DNA of 64,000 nt from Streptomyces deccanensis. GTDB lineage: Bacteria > Actinomycetota > Actinomycetes > Streptomycetales > Streptomycetaceae. This document shows, in pieces, positions 38,920 through 45,904 of this stretch. The position numbers were made by a program, and so were the translations under genes. The notes under the pieces are model-generated. The model had not been told where the DNA came from. It did no database searches and saw nothing but the letters and a program-made list of their open reading frames with translations. Numbering within the stretch: position 1 is the stretch's first letter; every line of letters begins with the position of its first letter. The stretch lies in NCBI RefSeq assembly GCF_022385335.1, contig NZ_CP092431.1:5146001-5210000 (forward strand), read 5' to 3'.

Positions 38920-40380
38920 TCACTTCTTGCTGTTGATCACTGCCTGCATCACGCTCTTCGCGATCGGGGCGGCCAGACCGCCACCGGAGATCTCACCGCG
39001 GTTGGCCGAACCGTCCTCGACGACCACGGCCACGGCGACCGGCGAGCTGCCGTCGCTGAGCTGGGCGTAGGAGATGAACCAGGCGTACGGCTTCTCCTTG
39101 TTGTTCACGCCGTGCTGGGCGGTACCGGTCTTGCCACCGACGGTGACGCCGTCGATCTGAGCGTTCTGACCGGTACCCGTCTTGACGACACTCTCCATCA
39201 TGTCCTGGAGCTTCTGGGCGTTCTCCGGCGAGACCGCCTGGGACAGGGTCTCGGGGTCGTGCGTCTCGATGACGTCGAGGTTGGAGGCACGCAGCTGGTC
39301 GACCATGTACGGCATCATCAGCTCGCCGTCGTTGGCGACGGCCGAGGCGACCATGGCCATCTGCAGCGGGGTGGCGCGGTTGGAGGCCTGCCCGATGCCG
39401 GCCATCGCGTTCTGCGGGCGGTTGTCCTCGGGGTACACGCTCTCGGCGGCACGTACCGGTACGTCGAGCTTGTCCTCACCGAAGCCGAACTTCTCGGCCT
39501 GTTCCCGCATCTTCTCGTTGCCGACGCTGTCGGAGAGCTTGCCGAAGACCGTGTTGCAGGACTGCTCGAGCGCGTAGCGGAGGGTGGCGTTCTTGCACAC
39601 GCCGTGCTGGTTGGTGAGGGGGGTGGACGACTCAGGCAGCTTGTACGGGTCGGGAGTATCCGTCTTGTCGTCGATGTCCGAGACGACGCCGTTCTCCAGG
39701 GCCGCGGCGGCCGTGACCACCTTGAACGTGGAGCCCGGCGGGTAGGTCTCGCGCAGCGCGCGGTTCAGCAGCGGCTTGTCGGGGTCTTTCTCCAGCTTGG
39801 AGAAGGTCTTGCTGTCCTTGGTGCTGATCCCGGCGAACGTGGACGGGTCGTAGGACGGCGTGGAGGCCAGGGCGAGGATCGCGCCGGTCTTGGGGTCGAG
39901 CGCGGCGACGGCGCCCTTCTTGTTGCCGAGGCCCTCGAAGGCCGCCTTCTGCGCGGCGGCGTTGAGGGTGGTGACGACGCTGCCGCCCTCCTTCTTCTTG
40001 CCGGTGAGCATGTCCAGCGTGTTCCGGAAGAAGAGCCGGTCGTCGTTCCCGGTGAGGATGCCGTCCTCGAGGCTCTCCAGTTGGGTGGCGCCGATGATCT
40101 GGGAGGAGTAGCCGGTGACCGGCGCCCACATCTCGCCGTTCTTCCACGTGCGCTTGTACTTGTAGTCGAGCCCCTCGGAGGCGACGGACCCCGTGATGGC
40201 CTTGCCGTCGACGATGATGTCCCCGCGCGGCGTGGCGTAGCGCTCGATGGCGACGCGGCGGTTGAACTTGTCGGTGGCGAGAGCGTCCGCCTGGACGTAC
40301 TGGAGCCAGTTGTTGCGGATGAGCAGGGCGAGGACCAGGAGCCCGCAGAAGATCGCGATGCGGCGCAGGGGCTTGTTCAT
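38920..40380 (-). CDS. pbpA: class B penicillin-binding protein (PbpA type)
   Basis: A 486-residue peptidoglycan transpeptidase with one N-terminal membrane helix (IAIFCGLLVLALLIRNNW), a dimerisation/pedestal region and the transpeptidase domain: catalytic Ser217 in STFK (Lys220), SCN at 274-276 and KTG at 417-419. It pairs with the RodA/FtsW-type polymerase encoded just upstream, whose stop it overlaps by four bases. In this actinobacterial cluster PbpA acts in lateral or tip growth and septation under PknB control. Confidence 0.95.
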   Translation of the reverse strand: MNKPLRRIAIFCGLLVLALLIRNNWLQYVQADALATDKFNRRVAIERYATPRGDIIVDGKAITGSVASEGLDYKYKRTWKNGEMWAPVTGYSSQIIGATQLESLEDGILTGNDDRLFFRNTLDMLTGKKKEGGSVVTTLNAAAQKAAFEGLGNKKGAVAALDPKTGAILALASTPSYDPSTFAGISTKDSKTFSKLEKDPDKPLLNRALRETYPPGSTFKVVTAAAALENGVVSDIDDKTDTPDPYKLPESSTPLTNQHGVCKNATLRYALEQSCNTVFGKLSDSVGNEKMREQAEKFGFGEDKLDVPVRAAESVYPEDNRPQNAMAGIGQASNRATPLQMAMVASAVANDGELMMPYMVDQLRASNLDVIETHDPETLSQAVSPENAQKLQDMMESVVKTGTGQNAQIDGVTVGGKTGTAQHGVNNKEKPYAWFISYAQLSDGSSPVAVAVVVEDGSANRGEISGGGLAAPIAKSVMQAVINSKK

Positions 40381-41816
40381 GACGGGCGGACCACCTGGGT
40401 CATCTCGGCGTCGGGGTTCGGTGCGGGCGCGGGCGCGGGCCGGCGTGCGGTGTCGCTGATTCTGATCAGGATGCCGATGAGGGCCCAGTTGGCGATGACC
40501 GATGAACCGCCGTAGGCCATGAACGGCATCGTCATACCGGTCAGGGGGATGAGGCCCATCACACCGCCGGCGACGACGAAGACCTGGAGGGCGAAGGCGC
40601 CGGAGAGACCCACGGCGAGCAGCTTGCCGAACGGGTCCCGGGCGGCGAGGGCCGTGCGGATGCCGCGCTCCACGATCAGACCGTAGATCAGCAGGATCGC
40701 CATCACGCCGGTCAGTCCCAGTTCCTCACCGAAGGTGGCGAGGATGAAGTCGGAGTTCGCGGCGAAGCGGATGAGTTCGGAGTGGCCCTGCCCCCAGCCG
40801 GTGCCGAGGGTGCCGCCGGAGCCGAAGGCCCACAGGGCCTCCATGGACTGCGCGGAGTGGCCGACCACGGTCTTGGAGAGCTCCCACTCGCCCATGGGGT
40901 CCAGCCAGGCCTGCACACGCTGCTGCACGTGGATCTCGAACGAGGCCACGCCGACCGCTCCGGCCGCGGACATCAGCAGACCGAAGACGATCCAGCTGGT
41001 CCGCTCGGTCGCGACGTACAGCATGATCACGAACATGCCGAAGAACAGCAGCGAGGTACCGAGGTCGGTCTCGAAGACCAGGATGAGGATCGAGATCGCC
41101 CAGACGACGATGATCGGGCCGAGGTCGCGGCCGCGCGGCAGGTACAGGCCCATGAAGCGGCGACTGGCCAGTGCGAGCGCGTCGCGCTTCACCATCAGGT
41201 AGCCGGCGAAGAAGATCGCCAGCACGATCTTGGCGAACTCGCCGGGCTGGATGGTGAAGCTGCCGACCTGGATCCAGATCTTGGCGCCGTAGGTGAGTTC
41301 CGCGCCGAGGCCCGGCACCAGGGGGAGCAGCAGGAGGACCAGCGCGCCGGCCATGGAGATGTAGGTGTAGCGCTGGAGGGTGCGGTGGTCCTTGAGGAAG
41401 ATCAGGACGGCGATGAGGAGCGCGATGCCCATCGCTGTGTAGACCAGCTGGTTGGTCGCCTTGCCACCGGCCTGTCCGATCTGCTGGAGCAGTTTCGACT
41501 GGTCCAGTCGCCAGATCGCCACCAGCCCCAACCCGTTCAGCAGCGTGGCCAGCGGCAGCATCAGCGGGTCGGCGTACGGCGCGAACTTGCGGATGACGAG
41601 ATGGCCGATGCCGGCCAGCACCCCGAGGCCGATGCCGTAGGCGGCGAGTCCGGCGGGCACCTGGTCGTTCAGGGCGAGCCCCACGTTGGCGTAGGCGAAC
41701 ACCGGGATGACGACCGCGAACGCCAGCAGCGCCAGCTCGGTGTTGCGTCGGCTCGGTGTGCCGATCGCGCCGATCGTGGACGTGTGCTGCGTCGACGTGT
41801 TGGTAGTACTGCTCAT
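40377..41816 (-). CDS. rodA: SEDS-family peptidoglycan glycosyltransferase (RodA/FtsW)
   Basis: A 479-residue protein with about ten to twelve membrane segments and the SEDS signatures (FETDLGTSLLFFGMF with the catalytic Asp, WGQGHSELIRFAANSDFILATFGEELGL, and MPFMAYGGSSVIANWALIGILIRISD). It polymerises glycan strands from lipid II together with PbpA. Assignment as RodA rather than FtsW rests on the cluster order fhaA-fhaB-pstP-rodA-pbpA-pknB. ATG at 41816; 27 bases after pstP. Confidence 0.93.
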   Translation of the reverse strand: MSSTTNTSTQHTSTIGAIGTPSRRNTELALLAFAVVIPVFAYANVGLALNDQVPAGLAAYGIGLGVLAGIGHLVIRKFAPYADPLMLPLATLLNGLGLVAIWRLDQSKLLQQIGQAGGKATNQLVYTAMGIALLIAVLIFLKDHRTLQRYTYISMAGALVLLLLPLVPGLGAELTYGAKIWIQVGSFTIQPGEFAKIVLAIFFAGYLMVKRDALALASRRFMGLYLPRGRDLGPIIVVWAISILILVFETDLGTSLLFFGMFVIMLYVATERTSWIVFGLLMSAAGAVGVASFEIHVQQRVQAWLDPMGEWELSKTVVGHSAQSMEALWAFGSGGTLGTGWGQGHSELIRFAANSDFILATFGEELGLTGVMAILLIYGLIVERGIRTALAARDPFGKLLAVGLSGAFALQVFVVAGGVMGLIPLTGMTMPFMAYGGSSVIANWALIGILIRISDTARRPAPAPAPNPDAEMTQVVRPS

Positions 41817-41843
41817 GGTGTGCGTGGGCCCCTCGCGGCTTGC

Positions 41844-43382
41844 CTACTGCTCACCGCACCGTGAGACCAGCTCCTGCTCCTCCTCCGAGAGGGTGGGGCC
41901 GGCCGACGGTGTGGGTGCGGTCTGGGTCTGGGTCGGGGTCGGGGACGTCGACGGTGACGACGTCGGGGACGGTGTGGCCTTGGACGTGAGGGAGGTCTTC
42001 GTGGTTCCCGTGACGCCGCCGGCCTCGCCCTCACCCGTCTTGGCGTTGCTGTCCGCCGCCTCGCGGCGCTCGGCGTTCTTCTTGCACGCCGACGCCTGGG
42101 TGGACAGCTCCTCGATCTTCTTCCGGGCGTCGCTCAGACCGCCCTCGGCGATCGTGGCCTCGACCAGCTTCTGCTGGTAGGGCGGCAGGTACTTGAGTTC
42201 GATCTCGGGGTGGTCCTTCTCGACCTTCGAGAGCGAGATCCAGGCCAGGTCCTGGCTGATGCCGCGGTACAGCGCCACGTGGTCGTCCTTGGAACCGACG
42301 TAGTACTGCGTCTGCGTCCAGCGGTAACCGCCGTACAGGCCCCCGCCGACCACGGCGAGGGCGAGGATGCCGAAGAAGGATCTCTTCAGCCACCTGCGCT
42401 TCTTGCGCGGCTTGACGAAGTCGTCGTCGGAGTAGTCGCCGAAGCTGCCCGCCGCGGGCATGTACCCGGTGGTGTCGCCGGAGCCCGGCGGGCCGAACTC
42501 ACCGCCGCCGCCCTGTCCGTGCCCCTGACGGCCGAGACCGGAGGCCCGGCCGGCGGGGGTCTGCATGATGCCGTTGTCCTGGAGGTGCAGCTGGTTCTCG
42601 GCGACCGCGCCGACCACGACCGGGGTGTCGGAGAGCTGCCCGGCGAGGGTGTCTCCGGTGTCGAGGTCGAGGACGTCGGCGACGATGACCGTGATGTTGT
42701 CCGGGCCGCCACCGCGCAGCGCGAGCTGGATCAGCTCCTGCACGGTCTCCTGCGGGCCCTGGTAGCTGGCGAGGGTGTCCTCCATCGTCTGGTGGGACAC
42801 CACGCCGGACAGACCGTCGGAGCAGATCAGGTACCGGTCGCCGGCGCGGACCTCGCGGATGGAGAGGTCGGGCTCCACGTGGTCGCCGCTGCCCAGCGCG
42901 CGCATCAGCAGGGAGCGCTGCGGGTGGGTGGTGGCCTCCTCCTCCGTGATGCGGCCCTCGTCGACCAGACGCTGCACCCAGGTGTGGTCCTGGGTGATCT
43001 GGGTGAGGACGCCGTCCCTGAGGAGGTACGCGCGGGAGTCGCCGACGTGGACGAGGCCGAGTCGCTGACCGGTCCACAGCAGGGCGGTGAGCGTGGTGCC
43101 CATGCCCTCCAGCTGGGGGTCCTCCTCGACCATCGAGCGCAGCTGGTCGTTGGCGCGCTGCACGGCGGTGCCGAGGGAGGTGAGGATGTCGGAGCCGGGG
43201 ATGTCGTCGTCGAGCGTGACGAGGGTGGAGATCACCTCGGAGGAGGCGACCTCACCGGCCGCCTGACCGCCCATGCCGTCGGCGATCGCGAGCAGCCGCG
43301 GACCGGCGTAGCCCGAGTCCTCGTTGCCCTCGCGGATCATGCCTTTGTGCGATCCGGCGGCGAAGCGCAGTGACAGACTCAT
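41844..43382 (-). CDS. pstP: PP2C-family Ser/Thr phosphatase (PstP type)
   Basis: A 512-residue metal-dependent phosphatase opposing PknB. The catalytic domain (residues 1-240) has RFAAGSHKGMIREGNEDSGY, AIADGMGGQAAGEVAS, LVHVGDSRAYL, YLICSDGLSGV and GGGPDNITVIV. A Gly-rich linker, a membrane helix (SFFGILALAVVGGGLYGGYRW, after KKRRWLKR) and an extracellular part with a Thr/Ser-rich tail follow. The ATG at 43382 with GAGG about 6 bases upstream is preferred; ATG 43412 and GTG 43418 or 43427 are alternatives giving a longer N-terminus. It lies between fhaB and rodA. Confidence 0.93.
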   Translation of the reverse strand: MSLSLRFAAGSHKGMIREGNEDSGYAGPRLLAIADGMGGQAAGEVASSEVISTLVTLDDDIPGSDILTSLGTAVQRANDQLRSMVEEDPQLEGMGTTLTALLWTGQRLGLVHVGDSRAYLLRDGVLTQITQDHTWVQRLVDEGRITEEEATTHPQRSLLMRALGSGDHVEPDLSIREVRAGDRYLICSDGLSGVVSHQTMEDTLASYQGPQETVQELIQLALRGGGPDNITVIVADVLDLDTGDTLAGQLSDTPVVVGAVAENQLHLQDNGIMQTPAGRASGLGRQGHGQGGGGEFGPPGSGDTTGYMPAAGSFGDYSDDDFVKPRKKRRWLKRSFFGILALAVVGGGLYGGYRWTQTQYYVGSKDDHVALYRGISQDLAWISLSKVEKDHPEIELKYLPPYQQKLVEATIAEGGLSDARKKIEELSTQASACKKNAERREAADSNAKTGEGEAGGVTGTTKTSLTSKATPSPTSSPSTSPTPTQTQTAPTPSAGPTLSEEEQELVSRCGEQ

Positions 43383-43510
43383 GCGCACCTCGCCCGTCGG
43401 CTCCGGGTACATCCGCACGGTGCCCACCCTCCGGTCGGGAGCGCGCCGGGAGCCCTGGTGGGGGCTGCCCCTGCGTGCTCGCTCCGCTCGCGCCTATTCA
43501 TGATGTAGCA

Positions 43511-44044
43511 CTACTTCCGCAGCTCGATGACGGTCTTGCCGATGCGGATCGGCGCGCCCAGCGGAATCGGCGTGGGAGTCGTCAGTCGGTTCCGGTCGAG
43601 ATACGTGCCGTTGGTGGACCCCAGGTCCTCGACGATCCACTGGCCGTCGCGGTCCGGGTAGATCCGGGCATGCCGGCTGGAGGCGTAGTCGTCGTCCAGC
43701 ACGATCGTGGAATCGTGTGCGCGGCCCAGGGTGATGGTCTGACCCTGGAGCGCCACGGTCGTCCCCGTGAGCGTGCCCTCGCTCACGACGAGCTTGGTCG
43801 GGGCGTTGCGCCCACGACGGCCGCCCCCGCCGCCGGCGGGGGGTGCGGGCTGCTGGCCGCGCTGCTGCGGGGGCGCGGCCTGGCGGGCGGCCGCAGGCGG
43901 CCGCGCGCTCTCCCGGCGCGACCCCCGCTGGGTGACACGCGTACCGAACAGGTCGCTGCGGATGACCTGCACGGCCACGATCACGAACAGCCACAGTACG
44001 GCCAGGAAACCCAGCCGCATGACCGTGAGGGTCAGCTCTGACAT
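43511..44044 (-). CDS. fhaB: FHA-domain protein FhaB
   Basis: A 177-residue protein with an N-terminal membrane helix (LGFLAVLWLFVIVAVQVI), a Gln/Pro/Gly linker and a C-terminal FHA domain (ITLGRAHDSTIVLDDDYASSRHARIYPD, then LGSTNGTYLD) that binds phosphothreonine. FHA core residues Gly-Arg, Ser-x-x-His and Ser-Thr-Asn-Gly are intact. In mycobacteria the equivalent protein links kinase signalling to division. ATG 10 bases after fhaA. Confidence 0.93.
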   Translation of the reverse strand: MSELTLTVMRLGFLAVLWLFVIVAVQVIRSDLFGTRVTQRGSRRESARPPAAARQAAPPQQRGQQPAPPAGGGGGRRGRNAPTKLVVSEGTLTGTTVALQGQTITLGRAHDSTIVLDDDYASSRHARIYPDRDGQWIVEDLGSTNGTYLDRNRLTTPTPIPLGAPIRIGKTVIELRK

Positions 44045-44054
44045 TGCCCCCGCT

Positions 44055-44891
44055 TCACCCTTCGGCTTGCCGGTAAATGATGGTGCTGCTGCCCACGACG
44101 ATCCGCGAGCCGTCGCGGAGCGTAGCGCGGGTGGTGTGCTGCCCGTCCACCACGATGCCGTTGGTGGATCCGAGATCCTGGATCGTCGAGGGCGTTCCGG
44201 TCCGGATCTCGCAGTGCCGGCGGGAGACGCCGGGGTCGTCGATCCGCACGTCGGCTTCGGTGCTGCGTCCCAGCACCAGCGTCGGGCGGGAGATCTGATG
44301 GCGGGTGCCGTTGATCTCGATCCAGTAGCGCGTGCGCCCCCCTCCCGCCGGCGCGGCGGGAGGCCGCTGGCCCAGCGGGGCGGGGCGGCCGCCGGGCGGC
44401 GGCGTGGCCGGCATGGGCGGGGCGCCCGCGGGTGCCGCGGCGGGCGGGTAGCCGTAACCGCCGGGGCGGCCCGCGGCGGGGCTCGCCGGGGCGCCCGCGG
44501 GGGCCTGCTGGTTGGTGGAGGAGGCGAGCGTCCGACTGCGCACCCGGTACAGACCGGTGTCGAGGTCGTCGGCTTTCTCCAGATGGACCTTGATGGGTCC
44601 CATGAAGGTGTAGCGCTGCTGCTTGGCGTAGTCGCGCACCATGCCGGCGAGCTCGTCGCCGAGCTGGCCGGAGTAGGGGCTGAGGCGCTCGAAGTCGGGC
44701 GTGCTCAGTTCCACGATGAAGTCGTTGGGGACGACCGTACGGTCGCGGTTCCAGATGGTCGCGTTGTTGTCGCACTCCCGCTGGAGTGCTCCCGCGATCT
44801 CCACGGGCTGGACCTCGGACTTGAACACCTTGGCGAAGGTGCCGTTGACCAGACCTTCGAGACGTTGCTCGAACTTCTTCAGGACTCCCAT
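44055..44891 (-). CDS. fhaA: FHA-domain protein FhaA (DUF3662 plus FHA)
   Basis: A 278-residue cytoplasmic protein. The N-terminal DUF3662 domain (residues 1-120: MGVLKKFEQRLEGLVNGTFAKVFKS) is joined by a Gly/Ala/Pro linker to a C-terminal FHA domain (LVLGRSTEADVRIDDPGVSRRHCEI, then LGSTNGIVVDG) that recognises phosphothreonine on partners such as PknB or MviN. Core FHA residues are intact. First gene of the minus-strand growth-control operon; its promoter should lie in the 487-base gap before tRNA-Leu. Confidence 0.95.
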   Translation of the reverse strand: MGVLKKFEQRLEGLVNGTFAKVFKSEVQPVEIAGALQRECDNNATIWNRDRTVVPNDFIVELSTPDFERLSPYSGQLGDELAGMVRDYAKQQRYTFMGPIKVHLEKADDLDTGLYRVRSRTLASSTNQQAPAGAPASPAAGRPGGYGYPPAAAPAGAPPMPATPPPGGRPAPLGQRPPAAPAGGGRTRYWIEINGTRHQISRPTLVLGRSTEADVRIDDPGVSRRHCEIRTGTPSTIQDLGSTNGIVVDGQHTTRATLRDGSRIVVGSSTIIYRQAEG

Positions 44892-45378
44892 GGGGCACCT
44901 CCTCCGTCGTCACCGCTCTGCGTACCGCATCGGTACTGCTTACTGATCGTATCCACGCGCCGGGAAATCGGCTGGTTCCCTCTGTCGGCCCGGTCGACCG
45001 GTGTCACCCGGCCTCGACGCCCACTGAGGTCCTCTCCCGGATTCCCATCGGAGCTCCTCTTCGAACTACCCCCGGCCGAACTCTGCCAAGGATCGTAGAG
45101 GCGGCGCGAGACCAGTGTCCCGCACCGGACTGTGCGCCCCGTCCCTCTCCCATGGAGATGGCCGGGACCGGTACGAGGTTGATACGTGAACCAGCACTCG
45201 TTGATACGTGGCAGGAGGGGGCGTGTGTTCGGTCGGTGCTGGTCGGCCGGTCCCGGCGGTGCGGCAGGGGGCGGACCGCGAGACAAGTGATGTGAAGCCA
45301 CCCTCTCCAGCGTGCTAATCTTCTCGATGTCGGAAGGCGCCAACACCGCAAGGAACGGGGCCTGAAGGCACACCCAAT
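44892..45378. other. fhaA to tRNA-Leu divergent region
   Basis: A 487-base interval with no convincing gene. It must hold the fhaA operon promoter (minus) and the tRNA-Leu promoter (plus). Short duplicated GATACGTG (45182-45189) and GATACGTG (45202-45209) lie 20 bases apart in the same orientation and may be a regulator-binding pair. Confidence 0.45.
45292..45321 (+). promoter_or_regulatory. candidate tRNA-Leu promoter
   Basis: GTGAAG at 45292-45297 and TAATCT at 45316-45321, 18-base spacer. The -10 context GCTAATCTTC is identical to that before tRNA-Ile. Confidence 0.55.
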
Positions 45379-45462
45379 GCGCGGGTGGCGGAATAGGCAG
45401 ACGCGCTGGATTCAGGTTCCAGTGCCCGCAAGGGCGTGGGGGTTCAACTCCCCCCTCGCGCA
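45379..45462 (+). tRNA. tRNA-Leu (CAG anticodon)
   Basis: An 84-base class II tRNA. Acceptor GCGCGGG pairs with CTCGCGC (one G-T), the anticodon loop contains CAG, a long variable arm (GTGCCCGCAAGGGCGT) is present and the T-arm is GGGGG-TTCAACT-CCCCC. Discriminator A; CCA is not encoded. Confidence 0.96.
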
Positions 45463-45466
45463 CAGC

Positions 45467-45502
45467 GAAGCGGTCCCATCGTGATCACGATGGGACCGCT
45501 TC
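45467..45502 (+). terminator. terminator of tRNA-Leu
   Basis: A perfect palindrome with 18-base arms (45467-45484 with 45485-45502), functionally a long stem with TGATCA loop, followed by TTTTT. Confidence 0.95.
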
Positions 45503-45672
45503 TTTTTGTCGTCGGACCTGCGCGCGGAGGGGCAGGTCGGCTGACTGTGCGGGGCTCTGGAGTGTGAGGAGTCTCTCAGGAGATTCAGTAAGGGCTTTCG
45601 GCTTCCGGTGGTGCGGGACGGCATGGGGGCGTGCCGCGCGCGCTGTGCGCGGTCGGGCATGCCGGGGAGTCA

Positions 45673-45724
45673 GCCTCACGTGAATCGTCGTAGATGCGGG
45701 CACGCATGATGTTTCACGTGAAAC
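45673..45724. promoter_or_regulatory. parS site with a degenerate copy upstream
   Basis: Perfect GTTTCACGTGAAAC at 45711-45724. GCCTCACGTGAATC at 45673-45686 matches 11 of 14 positions, 38 bases upstream. They lie in the 402-base gap between the tRNA-Leu terminator and the GH127 gene, which shows no other gene. Confidence 0.92.
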
Positions 45725-45904
45725 GGTGCCGAGGGCATGCAAGTGTCCGCGCGGTGTGGGGTGTTGGCCTCAGGAAACCCGTCAGTACCGTTGACGCTCC
45801 CCTGTCACCTGCCTATCTTCTGGTCGGGAATTCGCACAACGTTCGCAATTTCGAACATGATGCTCGCTTTGTCCTCCACCCCACCTGCCAGAGACGAGGC
45901 GCAC

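Noticed and set aside
45379..45502. A phage attachment site at the tRNA-Leu end
   Set aside because: No integrase gene or direct repeat of the tRNA 3-prime end was seen between the tRNA and azoR.
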